A stretch of DNA of 64,000 nt from Anaerotignum lactatifermentans (GCF_016902535.1 NZ_JACSNY010000008.1:1-64000); one strand, 5' to 3'; positions 1-8,483 are shown, numbered from the stretch's first letter. Numbers and translations are program-made. The notes: generated by a model from the letters alone, not told the origin.

Positions 1-32
1 CTTTCGCATGGTCCCCAAACCCCCGCAGGCGA

Positions 33-103
33 CCAAAGGGACAGAATTTCCCTTTGGAAACCCTTTCGCCGACCCGGTGCGGGTCGGAAGAGCCGGAAAC
101 GGC
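33..103. repeat. Cluster of three short hairpins, intergenic
   Basis: Three consecutive inverted repeats lie at the window start: arms 33-41/49-57 (9 bp stem), 71-75/81-85 (5 bp) and 92-95/100-103 (4 bp with a GAAA loop). No convincing gene is present in the first 170 bases: the reading frames there have no ribosome binding site and run through the hairpins. This could be the 3' part of a dispersed palindromic repeat or the tail of a transcript from outside the window. Confidence 0.4.
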
Positions 104-170
104 AGTTTTGGGGCAGAGGCATCAGGGAAAAGATTCATTTTTTTTGTTTTTTCTAAAAAAGTACAAAGAA

Positions 171-201
171 AAACACCTTCCCAATTTTTCGGAAGGTGTT
201 T
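171..201 (-). terminator. Rho-independent terminator of the M29 aminopeptidase gene
   Basis: An 11 bp perfect stem (arms 171-181 and 191-201) with a 9-base loop is followed on the minus strand by a T-rich stretch, just past the stop codon of the aminopeptidase gene. Confidence 0.8.
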
Positions 202-236
202 CTTCTATTATAAATGTATCGCCGCCGATACATTTC

Positions 237-1352
237 TTATTTCAAATTCTCTGGATTCAGGCACTCCAGCTCCGGCAGGACGAACCGTCCGTCCTTACGG
301 ATGAGTACATCATCGAACCAGATTTCGCCGCCGCCGTATTCCGGTGTCATAATCAGCACCAGATCCCAGTGGATGGCGGATTTATTGCCGTTGGGGGCGT
401 CGTCATAGCAGTTGCCGGGGGTGAAATGGATACTGCCGGAAATCTTTTCGTCAAAGAGGATATTGTTCATGGGCTTGGTGATATAAGGGTTTACGCCAAT
501 GGCGAACTCGCCCACATATCGTGCCCCTTCGTCCGTATTGAAAATATGCTCCAGACGCTCCTTGTCGTTGCCGTCACAGTCTACGATCTTTCCGTCCTTG
601 AACGTCAGCTTGACATTTTCAAAGGTAAAGCTGTTGTATTCGGAAGGTGTGTTGTAGGTGATGACGCCGTTGATGGAGTCCCTTACAGGCGCGGTATAGA
701 TTTCCCCGTCGGGGATGTTGCAGGTGCCGGCGCATTTAATGGCGGGGATATCCTTGATGGAGAAGGTCAGGTCAGTGCCTTTTGCCACCAGACGCACTTT
801 GTCTGTCCGGTTCATCAGCTCTACAATGCTGTCCATGGCTTTGGACATTTTGGTGTAGTCCAGATTGCAGACGTTGAAATAGAAATCCTCGAAATCCTCC
901 AGACTGGTATGGGCCGCCTGTGCCATGCCGTTGGTGGGATAGCGCAGCACCACCCATTTGGTATGGGGCACCCGGATCTCATGGTGTACGGGGGAGGAAT
1001 AATATTTTTCGTAAATACTCTGCTTTTCATTGGGGACATCGGCCTGTTCCGTAATATTGTCCTCACCTCTGACGCCGATAAAGGCGTCCATTTCCTTCAT
1101 CAGCAGGCTGTCCGCCTCCGCCATCAGCTCCATCTGTTCCTTTGTGGCGCCTAAGAGCAGTTCCCGTTCCAGAGAGTTTGTCATCAGCTGCAAAAAGGGC
1201 GTAGCGCCGATGTTGTATACCTCTTTGATGATGGCCTTTACCAGCGGCGCAGGATGGATGCCGTTCTGGTGGATCATGACCTTTTCGCCTTTTTGCAGGC
1301 GGCAGGAATTGTGTACCAGGTTATATGCAAGTTGTTGGATTCTGGGGTCCAT
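237..1352 (-). CDS. M29 family metallo-aminopeptidase
   Basis: A 371-residue cytosolic aminopeptidase of the M29 (AmpS/PepS, thermophilic aminopeptidase T) family, which removes N-terminal amino acids using a two-metal centre. The expected ligands are all present in order: E217 (DGEIYT), E282 (GEFAIG), H309 (GSIHF), H328 and D330 (AIHWD). Length matches the family. The ATG start follows a good AAGGAG site. It is monocistronic, divergent from the NifX-like gene and closed by its own terminator. The peptide substrate cannot be read from sequence. Confidence 0.92.
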   Translation of the reverse strand: MDPRIQQLAYNLVHNSCRLQKGEKVMIHQNGIHPAPLVKAIIKEVYNIGATPFLQLMTNSLERELLLGATKEQMELMAEADSLLMKEMDAFIGVRGEDNITEQADVPNEKQSIYEKYYSSPVHHEIRVPHTKWVVLRYPTNGMAQAAHTSLEDFEDFYFNVCNLDYTKMSKAMDSIVELMNRTDKVRLVAKGTDLTFSIKDIPAIKCAGTCNIPDGEIYTAPVRDSINGVITYNTPSEYNSFTFENVKLTFKDGKIVDCDGNDKERLEHIFNTDEGARYVGEFAIGVNPYITKPMNNILFDEKISGSIHFTPGNCYDDAPNGNKSAIHWDLVLIMTPEYGGGEIWFDDVLIRKDGRFVLPELECLNPENLK

Positions 1353-1435
1353 AATGATTCTCCTTTCTTTTCCTTCTGATTCCTTCCTATTTTACCCCGA
1401 AAACCGCCGATAGGCAAAAAAATTTTTCCGAAAAT

Positions 1436-1464
1436 TTGACAAGGGCTGGCGGGCTGGATACAAT
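1436..1464 (+). promoter_or_regulatory. Sigma-A promoter for the nifX-like/yqeG pair
   Basis: TTGACA (1436-1441) and TACAAT (1459-1464) are separated by exactly 17 bases and sit about 35 bases ahead of the first start codon. Confidence 0.75.
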
Positions 1465-1498
1465 AGTCACAGACAGAGAAAAAAGGACGGTGAAGGGG

Positions 1499-1858
1499 AT
1501 GCGTGTGGCCATTCCGACAAAGAACGGCAGAGTGTACCGCCAGTACCATATGGCGAAGGAATTTACGGTCTATGATGTGGAGATCGAACTGGTAAAGGCC
1601 AGAGAGGTGGTTCCGCTGGGGAACAGGACCATGGCGGAATTTCTGACGGAACAGGGCATCAATGCCGTTATCTGCTGCAACATCCATTCGGAAGGCAGGA
1701 CCCTGCTGCGGACCAAGCGGATCGAGCTGACCTACGGCGTGGTAGGAGAAGCCGATGACATCATGGTTCGTTACCTCAGCGGGGAAAAGCTGGGGGATAT
1801 TGAGGAAAACGCCCTGCTGCGCATGGAGTGGAGCGAGGAGAAGAAGGAGGACTTATGA
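1499..1858 (+). CDS. NifX/NifB-type dinitrogenase cofactor-domain protein
   Basis: A 119-residue protein resembling the stand-alone dinitrogenase iron-molybdenum cofactor domain (NifX/NafY-like, PF02579): it opens with MRVAIPTKNGRV and continues with a predicted ribonuclease-H-like beta-alpha fold ending in the typical MAEFLTEQGINAVI stretch. The ATG at 1499 is preferred because an in-frame ATG at 1436 overlaps the promoter. The stop overlaps the next gene as ATGA, so it is translationally coupled to yqeG. No nitrogenase or cofactor genes are nearby. Clostridia carry many such orphan homologues whose role is unknown; binding of an iron-sulfur or metal cofactor is inference. Confidence 0.75.
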   Translation: MRVAIPTKNGRVYRQYHMAKEFTVYDVEIELVKAREVVPLGNRTMAEFLTEQGINAVICCNIHSEGRTLLRTKRIELTYGVVGEADDIMVRYLSGEKLGDIEENALLRMEWSEEKKEDL

Positions 1859-2364
1859 TACTGGAGAGATTTTTCCCGGATTTGTATATTTCGTCTGTGT
1901 ATGAGCTGCCTCTGGAGCAGCTGCGGGCCATGGGCATCCGCGGACTGGTATTCGATATCGACAATACCATTGCCCCCTTTGATGTGGCGGACCCGGACGA
2001 GAAACTCATCGCGTATTTCGCCAGACTGCGGGAAATGGGCTTCCGGCTGGTGATCCTGTCCAATAACAATAAGGAGAGGGTGAGCCGGTTCAACGCGCCA
2101 TTAAAGACGCTGGCGGTGTATAAGGCGGGCAAGCCCGGCTACAAAAAAATGCATCTGGCGCTGGCAAAGCTGGGGCTGGACCCTTCCGAGGCGGCGCTGG
2201 TAGGGGATCAGGTCTTTACAGATATGTGGTGCGGCCACAGAGGCGGCCTGTACAGCATTATGACGGCGCCCATCTGCAACCGGGACCAGCTGGTGACAAA
2301 GGTAAAACGTGGCCTGGAACGTCAGGTCATGAAGGTCTATTTCCGCCGGAACGGGCTGAAATAA
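1855..2364 (+). CDS. yqeG: YqeG family HAD phosphatase
   Basis: A 169-residue HAD-superfamily subclass IIIA phosphatase of the YqeG family. Motif I is FDIDNT (nucleophile D34, acid/base D36), motif II is LSNNN, the lysine motif is AGKPGYKK, and motif III is VGDQVFTD. The start is the ATG overlapping the upstream stop (ATGA); a longer frame exists upstream but lies inside the preceding gene. In Firmicutes YqeG is widespread and usually near translation or shikimate genes; a GMP/phosphoglycolate-type substrate has not been firmly assigned. A weak G+C hairpin with a T run follows at about 2375-2396. Confidence 0.85.
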   Translation: MILERFFPDLYISSVYELPLEQLRAMGIRGLVFDIDNTIAPFDVADPDEKLIAYFARLREMGFRLVILSNNNKERVSRFNAPLKTLAVYKAGKPGYKKMHLALAKLGLDPSEAALVGDQVFTDMWCGHRGGLYSIMTAPICNRDQLVTKVKRGLERQVMKVYFRRNGLK

Positions 2365-2535
2365 AGGAAAAAATGGGGCAAAACCCGTTTTTTTCTTAAT
2401 TTTTTATTGAAAAATAGGCGTTTTTCCTTTAGAATATAAAAGGATATGCTTATTTTTCAGAATAAGAAGTATATAATAAGTTTCATGACAGCGGTGGAAT
2501 ACCACCGTAGGAAAAGAATTTGAGGAGGAATATAC

Positions 2536-3099
2536 ATGATTTCTGCAGGTGATCTTAGAAATGGCGTAACCATGGAATACGAAGGCGAAGTATACAGCGT
2601 TCTGGAGTTCCAGCACGTAAAACCCGGTAAGGGCGCGGCTTTCGTTCGTACCAGACTGAAAAACATCAAAACAGGCGCGGTAGTGGAAAAAACTTTCCGT
2701 CCTACGGAAAAAATGTCCAAGGCGCACATTGACAGACAGGATATGCAGTACCTGTACACAGACGGTGAACTGTATCACTTCATGAACAACGAAACATTCG
2801 ACCAGATCGCGCTGAACGCAAGCGATGTAGGCGATGCGCTGAAATTCGTTAAGGAAAACGAAACCGTTAAGATCCTGTCTCATGACGGCAACGTATTCGG
2901 TATCGAGCCCCCTCTGTTTGTAGAACTGGAAATCACAGAAACAGAACCCGGCTTCGCAGGCAACACAGCACAGGGCGCAACAAAACCCGCCATTGTGGAA
3001 ACAGGCGCATCCGTACAGGTGCCTCTGTTCATCAACCAGGGCGAGATCATCAAGATCGACACACGTACAGGCGAATACCTGAGCAGAGTAAACAACTGA
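2536..3099 (+). CDS. efp: Translation elongation factor P
   Basis: A 187-residue elongation factor P, which relieves ribosome stalling at polyproline stretches. The N-terminal KOW-like domain carries the modification-loop lysine K32 in PGKG; two OB domains follow, ending in the conserved [12 protein letters not shown] strong GAGGAGG site precedes the ATG. Codon use is more biased than in neighbours, as expected of a highly expressed gene. A TATAAT at 2472-2477 and a short CGGTGG/CCACCG hairpin (2491-2506) lie in the leader. No EF-P lysine modification gene (epmA/epmB type) is present nearby, so the modification pathway, if any, is elsewhere. Confidence 0.97.
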   Translation: MISAGDLRNGVTMEYEGEVYSVLEFQHVKPGKGAAFVRTRLKNIKTGAVVEKTFRPTEKMSKAHIDRQDMQYLYTDGELYHFMNNETFDQIALNASDVGDALKFVKENETVKILSHDGNVFGIEPPLFVELEITETEPGFAGNTAQGATKPAIVETGASVQVPLFINQGEIIKIDTRTGEYLSRVNN

Positions 3100-3134
3100 T
3101 TTCATGACCCAATCATGGGGAAGGAGGCCTTTGC

Positions 3135-3479
3135 ATGGAATATTTCGAGAAGAAGATCACATATCTGCGCGGTCTTTGCGACGGCAGCGGATTTGACCCC
3201 GACAGCAAGGAAGGGAAAATCTTTCATGGCATGATGGATATTCTGGAGGATATGGCCTTTATGCTGGAGACATTTCTGGACGATGAGGATCTGGAGGAAA
3301 TGGACTTTGAGACAGACGAGGAGGAACCGGTATATTTCTATTCCTTCATCTGCCCTAACTGCGGCGAGGAGATCGACGTAGACGAGGAGACCATGGAAAC
3401 GGAAACTTCTATCCAGTGTCCTGCCTGCGGCAACGATATCCCCATGGGTACTACGGATATGGATGAATTGAAATTCTGA
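3135..3479 (+). CDS. Zinc-ribbon protein with CD1247-type N-terminal domain
   Basis: A 114-residue acidic protein. Residues 1-60 form a helical domain like the one named after Clostridioides difficile CD1247; the C-terminal half holds a zinc ribbon with CPNC and CPAC knuckles. It starts 35 bases after efp with a strong GGAAGGAGG site, so it may be read through from efp. This pairing suggests a role connected to translation or transcription, but the function is unknown. Confidence 0.75.
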   Translation: MEYFEKKITYLRGLCDGSGFDPDSKEGKIFHGMMDILEDMAFMLETFLDDEDLEEMDFETDEEEPVYFYSFICPNCGEEIDVDEETMETETSIQCPACGNDIPMGTTDMDELKF

Positions 3480-3483
3480 AAAA

Positions 3484-3532
3484 AAGAAGAGAGCTGCTTT
3501 TGCCAATTCCGGCAGAACAACTCTCTTTTTTT
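3484..3532 (+). terminator. Terminator after the zinc-ribbon gene
   Basis: An imperfect stem of about 15 bp with G-U pairs, loop around 3504-3510, followed by a run of seven T. Confidence 0.7.
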
Positions 3533-3606
3533 GCGGCAAAAGGGGGACTCCTTTGGAAAGAGGAGTGTGGAGCAGAGAGAAGGAGATGTTGCCTCTTTTT
3601 GGCGGA

Positions 3607-4872
3607 TCAATGGTCGGGGAAGGAGTTGGCCGAAAGAATCTCCGTTAAGGCCTCCAAATATTGTCCCATCCCCTGAAGGAAGACGGTTCTGACTTCCGGC
3701 GATAGCTTTGTGAAGGCGCGCAGCTGCGCCTCGGACAGGGGCAGGATGATCTGTTTCCCGTAAGTCTCTCCTTCCGGCGTCAGGCGGATGATTTTTCTGT
3801 TTCTGGCGCCGGGAACATTTTCCAGGGTAACCAGACCCTTTTGCGCCATATGGTTGATAATGGTATTCACCGTCTGTTTGGAAAGGGACCACAAATTGCA
3901 GATCTCCTGCTGTGTCTGGTCTCCCTTCAGGACGATGAGAGAATACCAGACCCACAGCTCGTTTTCGGAAACGCCCAGACGGCTGACGGCTTTCCGATAA
4001 AGCCCCGCCAGCTCCTTCATCTGCTGGTTCAGTGTTTCCAACTGTTCCTTAGCGGGATCGGGACGCAGAAGTTTTCGCCGTTCCTTCTGCTGTTCGTAAA
4101 AAACGCCCAGAATGCCGTGATAAGATTCCTTCCATGGCTTGTTCCGGCCATAGTAATGCAGGATCACGGCGTTTTTTCTGACCCATGCCAGATCAATTTT
4201 CCGGTGCATGGGGTCGGCATTGTAAAAATCAATATCCCTGTCGCTTAAATTATATTTTAAAGGGTCCGCCAGTTTTACACGATGGCCGTACAGCGCCGTC
4301 AGGATATCCTGATCCGGAAGGAGCAGGGTATTTTTTTTCTCCGCCGCGTAAGCCTGAATTTCTTCCAGCTTTACTTCTTTTCGCATGAGGGGCAGATGCA
4401 TCAGCAGGACGCCGGTATTGACATAGGGTACGTTTTCCTCTACGTCCAGACGGACCTGATTGATGCGGGAAAGAAGTTTTTTGGTGTGGGTACAGGCCAC
4501 GAACAGATTTCCCTGAAAGTCGGTATCATATAATTCTCTCAGGTCGTTGATAACCAGGGTATCTATATCCAGATACAGAATCCGTTCCAGATGTTTGGGC
4601 AGAAGTTCCGCCGCGGCAAGGCGGTAATAGATCTGTCTGGGGTAACGTTTTGTTTCCGGGAAATCGGAAAACATCTCCTCCGGAACGGCGAGAAAAAAGC
4701 AGCGGACAGAGGGCGGGGAAAAGGCCTTGATCCGTTCCGCATCCATGCTCCCCAGGTCCGAATGGAAAATATAGGCGTCGTATGTTTCCGCACCGCCGTT
4801 TTCGGAAATGGAGTGCATACAGTTTAAGAGCAGGTCGATACAGTTTCGATCAATGGAAAATAATAAATTCAT
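3607..4872 (-). CDS. Fusion: glycosyltransferase family 8 domain plus MarR regulator
   Basis: A 421-residue two-domain protein in one uninterrupted frame. Residues 1 to about 260 are a GT8 (LgtC/GspA-like) glycosyltransferase: FSID near the N terminus, metal-binding D102-x-D104 in ILYLDIDT, YVNTGVLLM, LPDQDIL and the HYYGRNKPW segment near the end. Residues about 285-410 are a MarR winged helix: the TQQEICNLWSLSKQTVNTII recognition-helix region, a wing with RNRKIIRLTPEG and the flanking dimerisation helices. The ATG at 4872 gives the family's MNLLFSID start and sits 12 bases from AAGGAGG; longer starts are possible. All visible catalytic motifs are intact, so this appears to be an active enzyme with its own DNA-binding module. 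Its promoter holds a duplicated 15-base site, consistent with autoregulation. Sugar donor and acceptor are unknown. Confidence 0.85.
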   Translation of the reverse strand: MNLLFSIDRNCIDLLLNCMHSISENGGAETYDAYIFHSDLGSMDAERIKAFSPPSVRCFFLAVPEEMFSDFPETKRYPRQIYYRLAAAELLPKHLERILYLDIDTLVINDLRELYDTDFQGNLFVACTHTKKLLSRINQVRLDVEENVPYVNTGVLLMHLPLMRKEVKLEEIQAYAAEKKNTLLLPDQDILTALYGHRVKLADPLKYNLSDRDIDFYNADPMHRKIDLAWVRKNAVILHYYGRNKPWKESYHGILGVFYEQQKERRKLLRPDPAKEQLETLNQQMKELAGLYRKAVSRLGVSENELWVWYSLIVLKGDQTQQEICNLWSLSKQTVNTIINHMAQKGLVTLENVPGARNRKIIRLTPEGETYGKQIILPLSEAQLRAFTKLSPEVRTVFLQGMGQYLEALTEILSANSFPDH

Positions 4873-4901
4873 ATAGAACACCATCCTCCTTCGCAGAGTA
4901 T

Positions 4902-4962
4902 TTGACAATAGTCCGAAATCGTATTTTATATGGATTTTAGTCCGAAATCGTACTACTGTCAA
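4902..4962 (-). promoter_or_regulatory. Promoter and candidate operators of the GT8-MarR gene
   Basis: On the minus strand TTGACA (4957-4962) and TAAAAT (4934-4939) are separated by 17 bases. A 15-base direct repeat, TACGATTTCGGACTA, occupies 4938-4952 (inside the -35/-10 spacer) and 4909-4923, 29 bases apart, about three helical turns. The ends of the region form an inverted repeat (4902-4911 with 4953-4962, one mismatch). The layout is that of a repressor site controlling this promoter, most simply the MarR domain of the gene itself. Confidence 0.7.
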
Positions 4963-5026
4963 GGGGAAACCTGTTTTTTTCATGATCTTAACTGATCGTT
5001 TATTTTATGCGGATGTTGGCAAAAAA

Positions 5027-5054
5027 ATATCCGCCGGAAAAATCCGGCGGATAT
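5027..5054 (-). terminator. Terminator of the secreted-protein gene
   Basis: Perfect 11 bp stem (5027-5037 with 5044-5054), 6-base loop, followed on the minus strand by seven T. Confidence 0.9.
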
Positions 5055-5062
5055 CATTAAGC

Positions 5063-6121
5063 CTACCGCGGCAGAGTATACGCATATCCATAGTGGTCTA
5101 CATCCAGTCCCAATGTTTGCGCCAGAATGTCTGTGCGGATACAGAGGGAGCCTTTGATGGAAAGAAAAACAGGATAGGGGCCTTCCGCGGTGATCATATT
5201 GCCGTTTTTGTCTGTCAGAGACAGATCCACGTTGTAGATGTCCGTTGGTTCCGACATGACATATACTTCATAATCCGTAAAAGCAGTGCTTTTTGGTTCT
5301 CCGGCAAAGGCCATGGAGGTCAGCGAGCCTTCTGTTTTTACGGCAAGTCCCATCTGGCGGAACAGAGCGGGCGTATAGCCGATATAAGACTGATTCTGAG
5401 AGGTCTCTGTTTCCGGATGGAAAATGGACAGATCATAAAAAGGAACCACAGGTGCATCCGCTTCCGTATCTGTGGGCCGTGTCCATGCTTTGGAAACCAG
5501 TGTGCCCTGATAAAGGCTGGTGACCGGAAACGCTTCTTTCAGCGGAAGAAAGATACCGTTTTGGCCGTCTACGGCAGGCACAGCACTCTGTATCTGAAAA
5601 TCTACTTTATTGATCCAGACATTGTTTTGCTGTGTTTGTTCCATGGTTACCGTACCGAATTTGGAAAATACGTCATAGAGATTCACGAACAGCTTTCCGT
5701 CGGAATAAAGAGAACGGAGGGGGAATGATTTTTCGTGTCCGCCGTAGGCCTTCATGTCGGTTGCCGCCGGGACATAGGAGGCGGGATGGTCAGCAGAGTT
5801 TTCCGGAAAGATTGTATCTTTAAAATCTGCCTTTGGTGCGATGGTAGCGCAGCGTTCCTCTGGATGCCAGAGGACTTCAAAGCCATACTGCCGCAGATCG
5901 GCAGCGGGGAGAAAGCAGTCTCCGAGGGAGTAATTGCATTGTGGCCCATAAACAGGGTCATCATAGACATCTGCCAGGAAAAAAACAGAAACGGGATGTC
6001 CTGCAATGGAAACCATGTGCTCCTTTGGCAGGGAGACCAGTGTTTCCGCGGCCAATGCGGGTACAGTATTCCCCAGAAGCAGGAAAGTGGAACAGAAGAA
6101 AGCGGCGATTTTTCTTTTCAT
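5063..6121 (-). CDS. Secreted protein of unknown function
   Basis: A 352-residue exported protein. Residues 1-25 form a signal peptide (KRK, hydrophobic core, ALAAE cleavage region). The mature part shows repeated short beta-rich units with hydrophobic motifs such as FLPAADLRQYGF, LFVNLYDVFSKFG, IFLPLKEAF and RTDILAQTLGLDVD; these resemble copper-amine-oxidase N-terminal-like (stalk) repeats that Clostridia use in cell-surface proteins, but I cannot confirm the family. The ATG follows GAAAGGAG. It is alone between two terminators. No catalytic motif was recognised. Confidence 0.7.
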   Translation of the reverse strand: MKRKIAAFFCSTFLLLGNTVPALAAETLVSLPKEHMVSIAGHPVSVFFLADVYDDPVYGPQCNYSLGDCFLPAADLRQYGFEVLWHPEERCATIAPKADFKDTIFPENSADHPASYVPAATDMKAYGGHEKSFPLRSLYSDGKLFVNLYDVFSKFGTVTMEQTQQNNVWINKVDFQIQSAVPAVDGQNGIFLPLKEAFPVTSLYQGTLVSKAWTRPTDTEADAPVVPFYDLSIFHPETETSQNQSYIGYTPALFRQMGLAVKTEGSLTSMAFAGEPKSTAFTDYEVYVMSEPTDIYNVDLSLTDKNGNMITAEGPYPVFLSIKGSLCIRTDILAQTLGLDVDHYGYAYTLPR

Positions 6122-6225
6122 AGCAAGGTCTCCTTTCTATTGGCAGAATGGCGGCGTTTTTTTCATCATAGCACTTGTGTGACAAGAAGCAAAGAGGAGA
6201 AGTGTGGTTTAAAGAATTTGTAAGA

Positions 6226-6256
6226 AAGGCCCTTCCTGTTTCCCAGGAAGGGCCTT
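6226..6256 (-). terminator. Terminator of the antiporter gene
   Basis: Perfect 13 bp stem (AAGGCCCTTCCTG and its complement) with a 5-base loop directly after the antiporter stop codon. Confidence 0.85.
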
Positions 6257-6260
6257 AGCT

Positions 6261-7850
6261 TTAGAATTTGGCGATGACGAGGGTATCCTCTGACTGGATG
6301 ACAGAGTTGCCGTCAGGGATGATGGTTCCTGCCTTATTCTGGATCATGACAATGAGAGTTCCTTTGGGCAGAGCCAGTTCCTTGAGGGATTTGCCCTTCC
6401 ATTTGTGGGTCTTGTCGATGGAGACTTCGTACAGCGTCATGTTGTCCCGATCTTCAAATTCCTGCCCGGCGATGACCAGCAGGTCCCCCGGCAGCAGCAC
6501 GGTGGAGCCGTTGGGGATCAGAGAGCTGTTCTGACGCAGGATCAGCACTACCAGCAGCTCCGGCGGCATAGGCGCGTCACGCAGGGGCAGATTTGCCCAG
6601 GGGTGGTTTTCCCCAATGGAGATCTTGGCGAAGGTAACGTCGCTTTCCTCCTGATAGTCATTGAAGGTTTTGCGGACGTCGGCTTTTTCGTCGATCATAT
6701 TCAATTTATGGGCCAGAGGCGCCAGAAGAGACCCCTGGAAGGAAATGGACAGCAGGACAATACAGAACACCAGGTTAAACAGGTTGAATTCGTGGGAGGC
6801 TCCATGAAGCATGGCCTGGATGGCGAATACGATGGAAGCGGCTCCCCGCAGGCCGGACCAGGAAACCAAAGCGATCTGCTCCTTGGGCGCGCCAAAGGGC
6901 ACCAGCACTGCCGCTACGGCAACCGGTCTGGCGATAAAGGTCAGGAATACCATAATGAGCAGAGAGGGCAGGAACACAGCCCCCAGCTCTGATGGGGTTA
7001 CCAGAAGTCCCAGCAGGAAGAAAATAATCATCTGGGCAACGCCGGTCAGTACATCGAACATCAGCACCAGATCACGTTTTCTGGGAAGATAGGAGTTGCC
7101 CATGAGGATGCCGCACAAATAGGCGCTCAGATAGCCGTTGCCGCCCAAAGCACTGGGCAGGGCGTAGGCCAGAAGAGCCGTCGCGAACAGGAAAATGGTA
7201 TTGCCCTGTGCAATATAGAAGTTGCAGCGGTTCAGGACAAAAACCACGATTTTTCCCAGAACCAGACCGAAGAGGCCGCCAATGAGGATCTGCTTGAGCA
7301 GCAGCAGCGGTACGGAGATGCCCTCACCGCCCAGCAGGGAAATAAAGAGCAGCGTCAGCATATAAGACATGGGGTCATTGGAACCGGATTCCATTTCCAG
7401 CATGGAGGCGGTATGGTGCTTCAGATTCAGCTTCCGGGAACGGAGGATGCTGAAGACCGAGGCCGCGTCGGTGGAGGAAATTACAGAGCCGATTAACAGA
7501 CTTTCCAGCCAGTTGACGCCCAGTACGTAATGGACGAAAGCCCCTACCAGACCGGCGGTCAGAACAACGCCAGCCGTGGAAAGCAGCGTGGCCGGGACCG
7601 CGATGGAGCGGGCTTCTTTGAAATTGGTGCCGAAGCCGCCGTAAAACATAATAAAAATCAGAGCGGCGGAGCAGACGATCTCAGACAGGCCGTAATCGCT
7701 GAAAGAGATCTGCAAAGCGCCGTCGACGCCGAAAAACATCCCCAGTACCAGAAAGACCAGCAGGGAAGGCACACCCAGACGGAAGGTCAGACGGTGAGCC
7801 AGTATGCAGATCATGATGACGATACCGGAGAGCAGTAATACTTCATTCAA
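6261..7850 (-). CDS. Potassium/proton antiporter (CPA1, NhaP2-like) with TrkA-C domains
   Basis: A 529-residue membrane antiporter. Roughly residues 1-385 hold 12 or so membrane helices of the Na+/H+ exchanger fold, including SSTDAASVFS (the acidic ion-binding helix) and GLRGAASIVFA. Two TrkA-C-type cytosolic domains follow (about 410-480 and 485-529), which in this family bind small regulators such as c-di-AMP or sense ions. It resembles NhaP2/CvrA potassium/proton antiporters. The start is TTG, 8 bases after AGGAGGG. The leader holds only a short GCCGT/ACGGC hairpin, not a recognisable c-di-AMP riboswitch. A c-di-AMP phosphodiesterase (pgpH) lies elsewhere in the window. Confidence 0.88.
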   Translation of the reverse strand: MNEVLLLSGIVIMICILAHRLTFRLGVPSLLVFLVLGMFFGVDGALQISFSDYGLSEIVCSAALIFIMFYGGFGTNFKEARSIAVPATLLSTAGVVLTAGLVGAFVHYVLGVNWLESLLIGSVISSTDAASVFSILRSRKLNLKHHTASMLEMESGSNDPMSYMLTLLFISLLGGEGISVPLLLLKQILIGGLFGLVLGKIVVFVLNRCNFYIAQGNTIFLFATALLAYALPSALGGNGYLSAYLCGILMGNSYLPRKRDLVLMFDVLTGVAQMIIFFLLGLLVTPSELGAVFLPSLLIMVFLTFIARPVAVAAVLVPFGAPKEQIALVSWSGLRGAASIVFAIQAMLHGASHEFNLFNLVFCIVLLSISFQGSLLAPLAHKLNMIDEKADVRKTFNDYQEESDVTFAKISIGENHPWANLPLRDAPMPPELLVVLILRQNSSLIPNGSTVLLPGDLLVIAGQEFEDRDNMTLYEVSIDKTHKWKGKSLKELALPKGTLIVMIQNKAGTIIPDGNSVIQSEDTLVIAKF

Positions 7851-8063
7851 GATTTCATCCCTCCTATACTGCCGTCCCGGAGAACGGCGTTCCTTATTAA
7901 GAGTAAAGGAAAATTGGCTTGTTTCGCAAGGGTTTTTCCCACTTTCGTCGAAGTTGACGAAAAGTTTTCATTTTTCGCTGTTTTTTCGGTCTTTTTGAAA
8001 AAGGAAACGGGCGGGGAAAAACCGAATTACAAAAGAAGAAGAAAAAGAAAGGACGGCGGGATA

Positions 8064-8483
8064 ATGGAGGCATATCTGCATAAGGTGCATTATTACGAAA
8101 CGGATAAAATGGGCATCACCCATCACGCCAACTATGTGCGTTGGATGGAGGAGGCCCGTGTGGATTTTCTGGAAAAAATCGGCTGGGGCTTTGAGAAGAT
8201 TGAGGCGGAAGGTCTGGTATCTCCGGTGGTGGGGGTGCAGGTGCGTTATCTTCACTCTACGACCTTTGCCGATCAGGTGGAGATTTCAGTGACAGTGGAG
8301 AAGTATAACGGTCTGCTGATGTATCTGGGCTATGAGATGCGAAATGCCCAAACGGGAGAAATCCTCTGCACGGCACAGTCTCAGCACTGTTTCCTGACGC
8401 AGGAAGGAAAGCCCGCCCGGATGAAACAGCGGATGCCGGAACTGGACAGCATCCTTCGCCGTCTGGCGGCGGAAAATAAATAA
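8064..8483 (+). CDS. Acyl-CoA thioesterase, YbgC/4HBT hot-dog family
   Basis: A 139-residue single hot-dog domain thioesterase. The signature ETDKMGITHHANYVRWMEEAR contains the family aspartate D14 and the HHANY helix start; the rest of the fold follows at normal length. The ATG at 8064 is preceded by a GGACGG site; a longer in-frame start would add an unrelated basic extension. It is divergent from the antiporter and shares a bidirectional terminator with sulP. It likely hydrolyses short or medium acyl-CoA; the substrate is unknown. Confidence 0.87.
   Translation: MEAYLHKVHYYETDKMGITHHANYVRWMEEARVDFLEKIGWGFEKIEAEGLVSPVVGVQVRYLHSTTFADQVEISVTVEKYNGLLMYLGYEMRNAQTGEILCTAQSQHCFLTQEGKPARMKQRMPELDSILRRLAAENK

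Noticed and set aside
54-1154. A 366-codon plus-strand frame opposite the M29 gene
   Set aside because: The minus-strand gene has all metal ligands and a proper start; the plus-strand frame has no motif.
7851-8063. c-di-AMP riboswitch before the potassium/proton antiporter
   Set aside because: Only a short GCCGT/ACGGC hairpin is present; the conserved ydaO blocks are absent.
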